A stretch of DNA of 64,000 nt, taken from Acidiferrum sp963771295. Lineage in GTDB: Bacteria; Acidobacteriota; Terriglobia; Acidiferrales; UBA7541. Position 1 is the stretch's first letter. Every line of letters begins with the position of its first letter. This document shows positions 51,586 through 59,437 of the stretch, one piece after another. The position numbers were made by a program, and so were the translations under genes. Under the pieces are notes generated by a model. That model made no database searches, was not told the origin of the DNA, and saw only the letters and a program-made list of their open reading frames with translations. The stretch spans positions 183,924 to 247,923 of the forward strand of contig CAVYTB010000016.1 of NCBI GenBank assembly GCA_963771295.1, written 5' to 3'.

Positions 51586-51662
51586 CTTCTTAGTCCTCCT
51601 TTTACCGGCCTGCATCTCCGCGCCGATACTCTTCAGTTAGCTCATCAAGCGAGGTCCACACC

Positions 51663-52409
51663 TTAGAGTTGAGACCATCCTCCGTCTACCGGAAGCTCGG
51701 CGCCGGTCGTGAAGGTTGCGTCGAACGCGAGGAAGAGGACGGCCTTCGCGATTTCCTCCGACGTCCCCCAGCGCTTCATGGGAACCATGCCGATCATCTT
51801 CTCTCTAAGCTGGGCGGCCGCGTCTTTCTCGGGGAACATCTTGCCCAAGATGGGCGTGTCGATGGGGCCGGGCGTCACCGCGTTGACTCGAATCTCGCGA
51901 GGAAGCAGCTCGGCGGCGAGCACCCGGGCGAATGATCGCAGCGCAGCCTTGGCGGCTCCGTATGCGGCGTTGCCGGGCATTCCCTTGACGTTGGCGATCG
52001 AAGTCGTGAGGACGACAGCGCCTCCCCGGTTTATTAGCGGCGCGAGCTTCTGCACGGCGAAAAGCGGTCCCTTGGCGTTTAAGTTGAACATCTCGTCGTA
52101 GACAGCCTCGGTGATGCTCTCGAGAGGCGCTCGGATGCTGAACCCGGCGTTGACGAAGAGCAGGTCGAAGGTGTCGAATTCGACCTTCACCCGAGAGGCC
52201 AGGGCGTCGAGGTCCGTCAACGACCGCGCATCGCTCGAAACCACGAGGGCGCCCTTTCCGAGCGCTTTCTGCGCCGATCCCAGGCCGGCCTTCGAGAGAC
52301 CCGTCACCAGAACGCGCGCACCCCCATCGAGGAGCATCTTCGCCGTCGCGAGCCCCATGCCGCTCGTGCCGCCGATAATCACTCCCTTTTTACCTTGGTA
52401 CTGTTCCAT
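51663..52409 (-). CDS. Short-chain dehydrogenase/reductase
   Basis: 248 residues, classical SDR. The cofactor loop is G-G-T-S-G-M-G near residues 13-19, the N-A-G motif near 90, the catalytic Ser in T-T-S-I-A and Y-G-A-A-K near 150, and P-G-P-I-D-T-P near 183. It oxidises or reduces an alcohol/ketone with NAD(P)(H). A sequence TTGCT-x-ATTT-x-GAACT upstream is shared with the dehydrogenase gene at 52564, so both may answer to the TetR at 53689. Substrate unknown. Confidence 0.93.
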   Translation of the reverse strand: MEQYQGKKGVIIGGTSGMGLATAKMLLDGGARVLVTGLSKAGLGSAQKALGKGALVVSSDARSLTDLDALASRVKVEFDTFDLLFVNAGFSIRAPLESITEAVYDEMFNLNAKGPLFAVQKLAPLINRGGAVVLTTSIANVKGMPGNAAYGAAKAALRSFARVLAAELLPREIRVNAVTPGPIDTPILGKMFPEKDAAAQLREKMIGMVPMKRWGTSEEIAKAVLFLAFDATFTTGAELPVDGGWSQL

Positions 52410-52452
52410 GTGTATTCGTCCTTGCGAGGTTAGGGTTACTTTGCTGATTTAG

Positions 52453-52464
52453 AACTGTTTAGTA
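52453..52464 (-). promoter_or_regulatory. Candidate TetR operator before the 51663 dehydrogenase
   Basis: AACTGTTTAGTA, 44 bases before the start codon, matching AACT-N4-AGT(T). The surrounding bases (from 52441) also match those around 53636-53647. Confidence 0.45.
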
Positions 52465-52563
52465 CGATAATAGACGCGCTGACTACGATCAGTTCAGCCG
52501 CGATCGGCTCTCCTTCAGGACACTGCTCTCAAGTTGCTGCGGAAGACGACGAATTTTTCTATG

Positions 52564-53568
52564 TCACGACGGGCCGTTTTTTATCGGCGGAACAGACGGC
52601 GACGCGGGTTTGACAGACGACAAATCGACGCCAGAGACCTTGACGACGGCCTCCCACGCGGCTTCCTGGCTGGCGCGATCGTAGAGGTGTGGCTGGCGCT
52701 GCACCTCAATTGGGCCTGAGAACTTCCCTTGAGCCGAGGCGAAGAATTGCCCTGAGACGTCGGTTCCGAACTCCGACGCCTGGAGATACCGACGGGCCGC
52801 GGTCTCCGGCGTCTGATTCATGCCGGGAATGAGGTTCACGATTGGGATAAACAGATACTTCAACGCCGGGCCAGCGTTTCGCACCACCTTGGTGGCGGTC
52901 GCCCCACCGGGCGAGACAGCGTACACGGCCATGCCGGAGGGTAGCCGGCGCGCCAGCGCCGCGACCCACCAAGCGATAATGAGCTTCGCGTCGGCATACG
53001 TATTGTTGGGCACGTACTTCACGTTTGGCCCGTTGCGAATCAGGGCTTCGATAGCGGCGGTACGGTCTCCCCGGAAGTATTTGGCCGCGAAGGCTGGCAC
53101 ATCGGAGTAGCTGAACATCGGCACGCCCCCACGAGCAGGTTCCGCGCCGGCGATGACAATCCGCGCGTTGGGGCTCAGTAGGCCAGCGCGGCGCAACCCG
53201 ACAGTCAGTTGATGATGGCCGATCAGCGGGGCCTGAGCCTCCTCGATGCCCGCCGCAGTGAGCACGCGCTTCTTACCTGGGACCATCCCGGCATTGAGCA
53301 GCAGGAAATCGATCGGCCGACCTCGCTTGACAAGCTCGGCGAGGGCGGACTGGACGCTGGTCGGTGCGTTCAGCTCCAGCTCCAGCGGTGTGAAGACCTG
53401 TCTTTTGGTCTCCGCCGCGAGCTGAGCGGCCGTTTCCTGGACCCGAGCCAAGCTACGCCCGGTGACGATGATCTCGTGCCAGCCCTCTCCGGCAAGTGTG
53501 CGGGCTGCCGCATAACCGAGCCCGGAGGTGGTGCCGGTGACCAGCGCGATCGAATGTTCCATGGGCAT
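52564..53568 (-). CDS. Short-chain dehydrogenase, protochlorophyllide-reductase-like
   Basis: 334 residues. The N-terminal cofactor site is T-G-T-T-S-G-L-G near residue 11. It has L-L-L-N-A-G near 90 and Y-A-D-A-K near 195 as the Tyr/Lys pair. The C-terminal extension (about 260-334) makes it longer than a classical SDR. The P-G-G-A-T segment replaces the usual P-G. Divergent from the TetR gene at 53689 with 120 bases between starts, so control by that TetR is likely. Substrate unknown. Confidence 0.88.
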   Translation of the reverse strand: MPMEHSIALVTGTTSGLGYAAARTLAGEGWHEIIVTGRSLARVQETAAQLAAETKRQVFTPLELELNAPTSVQSALAELVKRGRPIDFLLLNAGMVPGKKRVLTAAGIEEAQAPLIGHHQLTVGLRRAGLLSPNARIVIAGAEPARGGVPMFSYSDVPAFAAKYFRGDRTAAIEALIRNGPNVKYVPNNTYADAKLIIAWWVAALARRLPSGMAVYAVSPGGATATKVVRNAGPALKYLFIPIVNLIPGMNQTPETAARRYLQASEFGTDVSGQFFASAQGKFSGPIEVQRQPHLYDRASQEAAWEAVVKVSGVDLSSVKPASPSVPPIKNGPS

Positions 53569-53635
53569 CTCCGTGGTGAAGTGTGAAGGCCGAGCCGCGA
53601 GGCCCCGTGAGGCCAGAGCCAGCTTGCTAATTTCG

Positions 53636-53647
53636 AACTATTCAGTT
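53636..53647 (-). promoter_or_regulatory. Candidate TetR operator in the divergent promoter region
   Basis: Perfect AACT-ATTC-AGTT palindrome between the divergent dehydrogenase and TetR genes. The 24 bases beginning TTGCTAATTT match the region before the other dehydrogenase in most positions. Confidence 0.5.
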
Positions 53648-53688
53648 ATATATTGTCAGATGACCATTGTCAAGGAGTTTTGAACCAA

Positions 53689-54303
53689 ATGATTCAAAAT
53701 ACCGCTAGACCGCGGGGTCGACCGCGCAGCTTCGACGAGACGGGGGCGCTGGATAAGGCGACTCAGGTGTTCTGGTCGAAAGGCTACGACGGAGTGACGA
53801 TTGACGATCTCGTCGCCGGGATGGGTGTGGGACGGCCGAGCCTGTATGCCGTCTTTGGGGACAAGCGGGCGATATTCTTGCGCGTCCTTAAGGCGTACGC
53901 AGAACGGAAGGGCGCAGCAGCCGCGAAGGCACTCCTCTCGCCACAGAGTCTTCGCGACTCGATCGAGGACTTTCTGAGGTACGCCGTCGAAAGTGCGACC
54001 GAGAAAGGGTCCGCCCGGGGCTGCCTTATGATGTGCGTCGCGCCGATTGTGAACGACGCTGAGGTCCAGCGGTTCCTGCAGAGCGCTGTCGCGGGCGGCG
54101 CGGCACTCGTGGAGCGCCGTTTCCGGGACGGGATCAGCGCGAGAGACATCCCGCCTGACTTTCCGGTAGCCGTGCGCGCGATCCAAGTCACGGATTTTGC
54201 TCGTGCCCTGACCATGCGTGCGCAGATAGGCACGCCGCGCAAGACGCTTCTCAAAGAGGCTGAGGAAGCGGCCGACTTGGTGCTCCAGCCGCGGCGCGTC
54301 TGA
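53689..54303 (+). CDS. TetR/AcrR-family regulator
   Basis: 204 residues from the ATG at 53689 (AGGAG upstream); a frame start 12 codons earlier has no support. The N-terminal helix-turn-helix is T-I-D-D-L-V-A-G-M-G-V-G-R-P-S-L-Y-A-V-F-G near residue 40, preceded by R-P-R-G-R-P-R-S-F-D. The C-terminal ligand domain has C-L-M-M-C-V-A. It likely represses the divergent dehydrogenase, and by shared operator also the one at 51663. Its last 88 bases are duplicated at 56993-57080. Confidence 0.92.
   Translation: MIQNTARPRGRPRSFDETGALDKATQVFWSKGYDGVTIDDLVAGMGVGRPSLYAVFGDKRAIFLRVLKAYAERKGAAAAKALLSPQSLRDSIEDFLRYAVESATEKGSARGCLMMCVAPIVNDAEVQRFLQSAVAGGAALVERRFRDGISARDIPPDFPVAVRAIQVTDFARALTMRAQIGTPRKTLLKEAEEAADLVLQPRRV
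54205..54292 (+). repeat. 88-base duplicated TetR 3' segment, copy 1
   Basis: Within the TetR gene. 85 of 88 bases equal 56993-57080. Confidence 0.9.
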
Positions 54304-54330
54304 CGGGTTGTCCATGAGGGCCGATCTAAT

Positions 54331-54909
54331 TCAACGCGTCGCCTTCCCGACAACTTTGCCAGGCCGATTTGTCAGGATGGCGCTCGTAATAAGGCGAAAG
54401 AGATGATCCGCCCGTGGCGCGAACGCGGGTTGGCCGGCGAGCCAGGCAAGCCCCGACATCAGGGCGAATAGGTCGACCCCATCCATATCGGCGCGCGCCG
54501 TTCCCTCGGCTTGAGCACGGAGCAGTAATCGCCCGCCCGCTGCCCACAACGCTGTGCTTGAAGCGTGAAGCGCGGAGTCCGGGTCTGCGTGGGCGCTAGC
54601 CATCAAGTCGCAAACGCCGCTATAGCTGCGAGTGAATGCCACCCCTTCGCGAAACCAGGACACCAGTGCTTTGTCGGGTGGACTCGACGTTTCGAGTTCG
54701 GCTGCCTGCTGCGTCAGTGCGTCGGCATTCGTACGCAGCAACGCTTCGAACAAGGCTTCCCGCGTGGGGAAGTGACGAAGCAGGGTGGCTATCCCGACTT
54801 TGGCCCGGCGGGCGATATCTCGCATGGACGCATCGGCGCCATGCTTAATGACGACATGATGCGCGACGGCAAGCAGGCGGTCGTAATTCTTTCTGGCATC
54901 GGCTCGCAT
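54331..54909 (-). CDS. TetR/AcrR-family regulator
   Basis: 192 residues. The helix-turn-helix is S-M-R-D-I-A-R-R-A-K-V-G-I-A-T-L-L-R-H-F-P near residue 28. The C-terminal part (A-L-V-S-W-F-R-E-G-V) resembles the SbtR-type domain. It is divergent from the frameshifted dehydrogenase at 55038, and two palindromes lie between them, one inside the promoter spacer of that gene. It most likely represses that dehydrogenase and itself. It is not similar to the TetR at 53689 outside the helix-turn-helix. Confidence 0.93.
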   Translation of the reverse strand: MRADARKNYDRLLAVAHHVVIKHGADASMRDIARRAKVGIATLLRHFPTREALFEALLRTNADALTQQAAELETSSPPDKALVSWFREGVAFTRSYSGVCDLMASAHADPDSALHASSTALWAAGGRLLLRAQAEGTARADMDGVDLFALMSGLAWLAGQPAFAPRADHLFRLITSAILTNRPGKVVGKATR

Positions 54910-54917
54910 AAATCACC

Positions 54918-54946
54918 TTGACAAGTGGAACAGTGTTCCGTATATT
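54918..54946 (+). promoter_or_regulatory. Consensus sigma-70 promoter of the frameshifted dehydrogenase
   Basis: TTGACA (54918-54923), 17-base spacer, TATATT (54941-54946). The spacer contains the operator palindrome GGAACAGTGTTCC, so a bound repressor would block polymerase. Confidence 0.85.
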
Positions 54947-54971
54947 GAACCTGTATCTGGATCAGTGATCC
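54927..54971. promoter_or_regulatory. Paired TetR operators
   Basis: Two perfect 13-base palindromes, GGAACAGTGTTCC (54927-54939) and GGATCAGTGATCC (54959-54971), with centres 32 bases apart (about three helix turns). They sit between divergent TetR and dehydrogenase genes. Confidence 0.75.
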
Positions 54972-55037
54972 ACAAGATACAGCACATTCATGCAAATGGC
55001 AATAGGGGCGCAGTACGAGGCCACAAAAGGAGGAGCT

Positions 55038-55789
55038 ATGGGAAAGCTAAACGGTAAGGTTGCGGTGGTCACGGGCGGCAATAGTGGCATAGGCTTGGCT
55101 ACCGCCAAGCGCGCTTCGTGGAAGAAGGCGCACACGTTGTGATTACTGGGCGTCGAGAGAAAGAGCTGAAAGAGGCCGCAGCCTTGATCGGAAGAAACGT
55201 CACGACGGTCACGGTCGACATAACGCGCTTGGAGGATCTGGACCGGCTATATGCCGTCGTGAAAGAGAAGCACGGTCACATCGACGTCCTCTTCGCAAAC
55301 GCGGGCTGGGGTGAAGTCGCACCGCTGGGAGCGGTTACCGAAGCTCATTTCGACAAAACCTTCGATTTAAATGCGAAGGGAACATTCTTCACAGTGCAGA
55401 AGGCCATTCCCCTCTTCAAGGATGGAGGTTCGATCATCCTGACCACTTCGGTCGCGAACGTAATGGGATTGCCAACGTTTGCTGTCTATGCCGCGACTAA
55501 GGCGGCTGTGCGCAGTTTAGTGCGTAGCTGGGCCGCGGAACTAAAAGACCGCAAAATCCGCGTGAATGCGGTAAGCCCTGGACCCATCGAGACTCCGGCA
55601 CTTGAGAAAGCGGGCATCCCCCCTGAAATGATGGAACAAGCCGTAGCTGGGTTCACCACGCAGGTTCCACTCGGCCGCAGAGGCAAGCCCGAGGAAATTG
55701 CGGCCCCCGTCGTGTTTCTCGCCTCCGAAGAAAGTTCATACATTACCGGCGTGGAACTCGCCGTCGATGGTGGCATGGCGCAGGTCTGA
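55038..55789 (+). pseudogene. Short-chain dehydrogenase, frameshifted near codon 25
   Basis: The ATG at 55038 with AGGAGGAG opens an SDR: V-A-V-V-T-G-G-N-S-G-I-G-L-A-T-A-K. After AAGCGC the frame is lost and a stop comes at about 55134. The rest (F-V-E-E-G-A-H-V-V-I-T-G-R onward, to 55789) is intact in another frame, with N-A-G, T-T-S-V-A, Y-A-A-T-K and P-G-P-I-E-T-P. The total length (752 bases) is two bases over a multiple of three, consistent with a GC insertion in CGCGCTTC. Either a mutation or a sequencing error; otherwise it would be a normal 249-residue enzyme. A GTG at 55118 could start a cofactor-site-deficient fragment. Confidence 0.85.
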
Positions 55790-55883
55790 CCTCGGCGCGG
55801 TCTCGTGGCTGGCCCTCCAGCCCCGCTAGTCGCGGAACCACGCTTCTCAAACTTTAGTTCTACCAGAAGATCGGAGAAACATT

Positions 55884-56486
55884 ATGAGCTATGCAATTGT
55901 AGGATTCGGGAAGATAGGCCAAGCCCTCGCCCGCGCCTTCGCCCGCAAAAACATCGAAGTGACCGTCGCGAGCCGTCGCCCGCCCGAAGCGTTGGCGCCG
56001 CAAGCTCGTGCAATTGGACCGACGGTCGTCGCCAAGTCGCTGCGGGATGCACTCGATGCCGACACAATCATCCTTGCGGTCCCGTTCGGGGAGCACCGCG
56101 AGGTTGCGAAGGCCTTGCCGAGCTGGGAAGGCAAGACGGTCATCGACGCGACGAACGCGTTTGGAGTTCCCCCTGAGGAGCTGGGCGGCCTGCTGTCCTC
56201 CGCCTACGTTGCGAAGGCGTTCACCGGCGCCAAGCTCGTGAAAGGTTTTAATCACTTGGGTGCAGCCATCTTGGCTACCGATCCAATCGTCGAGGGCGGC
56301 CACCGGGTTGTCTTTCTGTCGAGCGACGACGAGGACGCGATCGCTCCCGTGGCGGATTTGGCCAAACAACTCGGATTCGCACCCGTCAAGCTCGGCAAGC
56401 TCAACGAGGGTGGCGCGCTGGTGCACGGACGCGGCCGCACCTGGGGTCAGCTCATCTTCCAGGATTTGTTCAAGAAGGAGCAGTAA
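55884..56486 (+). CDS. NADPH-dependent F420-reductase-like oxidoreductase
   Basis: 200 residues. A Rossmann fold starts at once: A-I-V-G-F-G-K-I-G-Q-A-L-A. Then T-V-A-S-R-R-P at the end of strand 2 suggests NADP preference, followed by I-L-A-V-P-F-G near 65, V-I-D-A-T-N-A-F-G near 90 and V-K-G-F-N-H-L near 120. This is the F420:NADP+ oxidoreductase/NAD(P)-binding-domain family. True F420 use is not proven. It stands 94 bases after the broken dehydrogenase and may be in the same induced unit. Confidence 0.88.
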   Translation: MSYAIVGFGKIGQALARAFARKNIEVTVASRRPPEALAPQARAIGPTVVAKSLRDALDADTIILAVPFGEHREVAKALPSWEGKTVIDATNAFGVPPEELGGLLSSAYVAKAFTGAKLVKGFNHLGAAILATDPIVEGGHRVVFLSSDDEDAIAPVADLAKQLGFAPVKLGKLNEGGALVHGRGRTWGQLIFQDLFKKEQ

Positions 56487-56582
56487 TCGATCTACGACCG
56501 TGTGATTTTGCCCGACCAGAAGGATTTCAAAACGTCCGATTGGATTGGACACGCTTGATGTGAGGGAAAAGGAGAAATTTCG

Positions 56583-56999
56583 ATGAGCATCGAAAAGAAT
56601 GTCCAGATTGTGAAGGATTTTTTTGCCGCAATAGGCAGCTACAATGAGCAAGATCTGCTGGCGTTGGCCGCCGAAGACATTGAGTGGATCATTCCAGGCG
56701 AGGGCTGGCCGCTGGCCGGCACGTACCGCGGGCACGCGGAATTGGCGGCTGTGCTTAAGAAGGCGTCCAAAGAGGTGGAAACGAAATACGCAAAGCCCCC
56801 CGAATTCGTGGCGCAGGGAGACCGGGTTCTGGTCATCGGCGTTGCTACGGGGAAAATCAAAGCCACGAATAAGCCGTTCAAGGACGAGTGGGTCTTCGAC
56901 ATTACCGTTCGAGATGGCAAAGTAGCGCACATTAAGGAGTACATCGACACGCAAGCACTGGCGCGGGCCTCTGACATGAACGCGAGCCCAAGGCCCTGA
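56583..56999 (+). CDS. SnoaL-like (NTF2-fold) protein, end replaced by a duplication
   Basis: 138 residues with a ribosome site GGAGAA. NTF2-like features: V-Q-I-V-K-D-F-F-A-A-I-G, L-A-L-A-A-E-D-I-E-W-I-I-P-G, T-Y-R-G-H-A-E-L-A-A-V and the end H-I-K-E-Y-I-D-T-Q. Such proteins bind or transform small molecules. Its final residues and stop codon lie inside the first bases of the duplicated TetR segment (from 56993), so the natural C-terminus was probably slightly different. Confidence 0.85.
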   Translation: MSIEKNVQIVKDFFAAIGSYNEQDLLALAAEDIEWIIPGEGWPLAGTYRGHAELAAVLKKASKEVETKYAKPPEFVAQGDRVLVIGVATGKIKATNKPFKDEWVFDITVRDGKVAHIKEYIDTQALARASDMNASPRP

Positions 57000-57080
57000 C
57001 CATGCGTGCGCAGATAGGCACGCCGCGCAAGACGCTCCTCAAAGAGGCTGAGGAAGCGGCCGACTTGGTTCTCCTGCCGC
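56993..57080 (+). repeat. 88-base duplicated TetR 3' segment, copy 2
   Basis: Copy of 54205-54292 with three substitutions, offset by 2788 bases, fused to the SnoaL-like gene end. Confidence 0.9.
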
Positions 57081-57112
57081 GCCTGAAGGCCATCGGCAAG
57101 CAGAAGCTATAA
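57002..57112 (+). pseudogene. TetR C-terminal remnant
   Basis: 36 codons in the TetR frame (M-R-A-Q-I-G-T-P-R-K-T-L-L-K-E-A-E-E-A) ending L-P-R-L-K-A-I-G-K-Q-K-L. The last residues differ from the TetR at 53689 (Q-P-R-R-V), so the fragment came from a related TetR gene or a recombination product. No start of its own is likely. Confidence 0.8.
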
Positions 57113-57414
57113 CTTTCTCTCGCCGGCGCTTGAGCCGGGTCCTGGGCCTGGGTAATGGCCGCCTACACGAAGTTCAAAGCACTTCAGCGCCAATCCTCTA
57201 AGAAATCTGCTCTCAACATAGTCTGGGGATGTTGAACTTCGGCGAGCCCCGCCCTGAAGGCTTCATATAGATAGTGAGCACGCAAGCAATTGGAGATCAC
57301 TATGTCACGCATCGAGCCCGGATTGGTATTGATATGTCGGGCTGCAGGAAGCGATCTCCGCGCTGGCATCGATTTTGTGCGGAACGATCTTCAGTTGCGA
57401 TGACCCTTTGCAGC
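57113..57414. other. Intergenic stretch without supported gene
   Basis: 302 bases. A 61-codon minus frame (57184-57369) has neither a ribosome site nor a recognisable fold. I see no strong promoter or terminator. Confidence 0.4.
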
Positions 57415-57696
57415 CTATTTTGAAAGCACAAAAAACTGATCGCGTTCGTCTATGATCTTCTTGTTTTCATCTATCAAATAGAGACAGGCTCTCACCATGG
57501 TCACCATTGTCCCACCGGGACCCATGGCTATTTTGAAGGAGCTCAATGTCAGTGCGTTGCGCTCATCTCCAATTGTTGAGGGCACCTGAAGGCTTCCAGG
57601 CTCGATTAGCCGCGCGGCCTTGACCTTGAGCTCCATGTATTTGTCGATGCCAGTAAATTCGGCAGTACCGACATTAGACATCGTACTGGTTGCCAA
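57415..57696 (-). CDS. Small hypothetical protein, 93 residues
   Basis: Not recognised. The sequence is protein-like: F-T-G-I-D-K-Y-M-E-L-K-V-K-A-A, then A-L-T-L-S-S-F-K-I-A-M-G-P-G-G and V-R-A-C-L-Y-L-I-D-E-N-K-K-I-I. The alternating pattern suggests a small beta-rich domain. It lies 50 bases after the sigma-54 activator on the same strand, so it may be cotranscribed. An internal ATG five codons on is an alternative start. Confidence 0.6.
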   Translation of the reverse strand: MATSTMSNVGTAEFTGIDKYMELKVKAARLIEPGSLQVPSTIGDERNALTLSSFKIAMGPGGTMVTMVRACLYLIDENKKIIDERDQFFVLSK

Positions 57697-57746
57697 AGCA
57701 TGTACGTTCGTCCATCGGACTCGGTTGGCGCGGTTTCAGCGGATTG

Positions 57747-58802
57747 TTACTCGGTATAGCCAGCACGACTGATGTTCAGTTTGTACATCTTGTTTTGGAG
57801 GGTTGTTCGTTTCAGACCTAGGCGGTCCGCAGCTCCCCCGTGGCCGGCGATTCTCCCCGAGGCGGCTCTCAAAGCCTGGATGATGACCTGCCGCTCAGCG
57901 TGCTCGAAAGTTGATGCGGGTGAAGTAGGGGAGCGCCGCAATCCCGCGCGTGGGACGTGCAATTCCTCCCTCTGCGTGAGAATCACGCAGCGCTCGATGA
58001 AGTTTTCCAGCTCGCGAATGTTGCCTGGCCAATCGGCGTTTACCAGCGCCTCCATTGCCTGCTTCGGAACAAACTTAACCCGCTTTTGCATCTGGCGAGA
58101 GTGGTGCAAAACAAAATAGTGCACCAGCAGTGGAATGTCTTCGCGCCTTTCGCGGAGCGGAGGGATCTCAATCGGAAAAACGTTCAGTCGGTAGAAAAGG
58201 TCTTCGCGAAACTCGTTGTTCTGTATCATTTCCTGGAGGTTCCGGTGCGTTGCGGCGATGAGGCGGACATCGACACGAATCGTTTTCGTGCTACCCAGTC
58301 GCTCAAATTCATGTTCCTGCAATGCGCGTAACAGCTTTGGCTGCAGCTCCAGGCTGATATCGCCGATCTCGTCCAAAAATAAGCTGCCGCGATCCGCCAA
58401 CCCAAAGCGGCCTTGTTTCTGCATCAGTGCGCCGGTGAAAGCACCCCTTTCATGTCCAAACAGTTCGCTTTCCACAAGCCCGGAAGGGATAGCTGCACAG
58501 TTTAGTCGAACGAAGTTGCGCTCTCGACGCGGACTCAGGTTATGGATCGCCCGGGCAACTAGTTCCTTGCCCGTGCCCGTTTCGCCGTGTAGCAGCACGG
58601 TTGACCCGGTTGGTGCGACAATCGCGACCTGGTCAAGAACTTTGCGCAGCGCGGCACTCTTGCCGACGATATCTCCAAAGTTGTACTCGGAGTCAATTTC
58701 CGATTCAAGGTAAAGGTGTTCATCTTCCCGCTCGGCTATCTCGGGAAAGCCTGTTCCTGCGAGGCCTTCGAGGTCCGAGAAAACAACAGCTGAGTTCCCC
58801 AT
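57747..58802 (-). CDS. Sigma-54-dependent transcriptional activator without sensor domain
   Basis: 351 residues. The AAA+ domain (about 42-275) has Walker A G-E-T-G-T-G-K-E, the sigma-54 contact loop G-A-F-T-G-A, Walker B S-L-F-L-D-E-I-G and R-E-D-L-F-Y-R-L-N. The C-terminus is a Fis-type helix-turn-helix (about 305-351). The N-terminal 40 residues are too short for a GAF or receiver domain, so it is either constitutive or controlled in another way. No -24/-12 site was recognised close by. Other signalling genes lie upstream on the same strand. Confidence 0.92.
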   Translation of the reverse strand: MGNSAVVFSDLEGLAGTGFPEIAEREDEHLYLESEIDSEYNFGDIVGKSAALRKVLDQVAIVAPTGSTVLLHGETGTGKELVARAIHNLSPRRERNFVRLNCAAIPSGLVESELFGHERGAFTGALMQKQGRFGLADRGSLFLDEIGDISLELQPKLLRALQEHEFERLGSTKTIRVDVRLIAATHRNLQEMIQNNEFREDLFYRLNVFPIEIPPLRERREDIPLLVHYFVLHHSRQMQKRVKFVPKQAMEALVNADWPGNIRELENFIERCVILTQREELHVPRAGLRRSPTSPASTFEHAERQVIIQALRAASGRIAGHGGAADRLGLKRTTLQNKMYKLNISRAGYTE

Positions 58803-58994
58803 ATTCTCCTCCTTAACCCTCGGGCTGCACCAAGATCATGTTTCTTATACTCGAAGTCTGCGGAGAGTTTGCAATGAGATAGGTCTGAATACCACGGCTA
58901 ATCGGACAAATTTACTCTCGGTATATGGTGCAAGCGCAGGCTTGTACTTCTGGGAGAGGGCGCATTCATGCTTTTGGAGGATTTGGGATTGATC

Positions 58995-59369
58995 TTATTG
59001 CCTTGAAGGTTCGATGTGCTTCCGTCCGTAAAGTTGGGCATCGATTGACCACACTCCGGGTCCGATCATCGCGAGGGTGGCACCTAGGCTGACTAGCAGA
59101 ATAGCGATCAAGGGATCCCCTGATCGCGCAACGAATATCCAGACTTCGACAATGGCGATCGCGGTTCCTGCTACCGGTGTCCACAGGCCAAAGAATAGAA
59201 GCACTCCGGCGACAGCCGCCATCAGATGTGGAAGGCTGGGCGCTAAGCTACTCCTTCCCAGAAGATGGGTGCCCGCGAAATAAAGCAGAATCGCGCTCGT
59301 CAGAACGCGTTGAAGCAATAGACCAAAGCCGGGCCAGCCCTCCGCGAAGGTGGAAAAGAGACGCTGCAG
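58995..59369 (-). CDS. DoxX-like membrane protein, possibly CTG start
   Basis: About 124 residues with four membrane helices (near 18-34, 45-62, 70-85 and 92-110), DoxX-like. The frame's first standard start is a TTG at 59318, inside what looks like the N-terminal helix. Upstream in frame, the family-like start L-Q-R-L-F-S-T-F is preceded by AAGGAG exactly six bases before a CTG at 59367-59369. I therefore propose the CTG. Function of such proteins is unclear; some belong to membrane oxidoreductase complexes. It lies between the response regulator and the sigma-54 activator. Confidence 0.65.
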   Translation of the reverse strand: MQRLFSTFAEGWPGFGLLLQRVLTSAILLYFAGTHLLGRSSLAPSLPHLMAAVAGVLLFFGLWTPVAGTAIAIVEVWIFVARSGDPLIAILLVSLGATLAMIGPGVWSIDAQLYGRKHIEPSRQ

Positions 59370-59437
59370 AGTATTCTCCTTTGCTGGTCTTATGTTAGTA
59401 GGTATCGGGAAGGTGTTGAAACGGTATAAAGGAGGAG

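Noticed and set aside
57184..57369. 61-codon minus-strand frame
   Set aside because: No ribosome site; cannot be told from chance.
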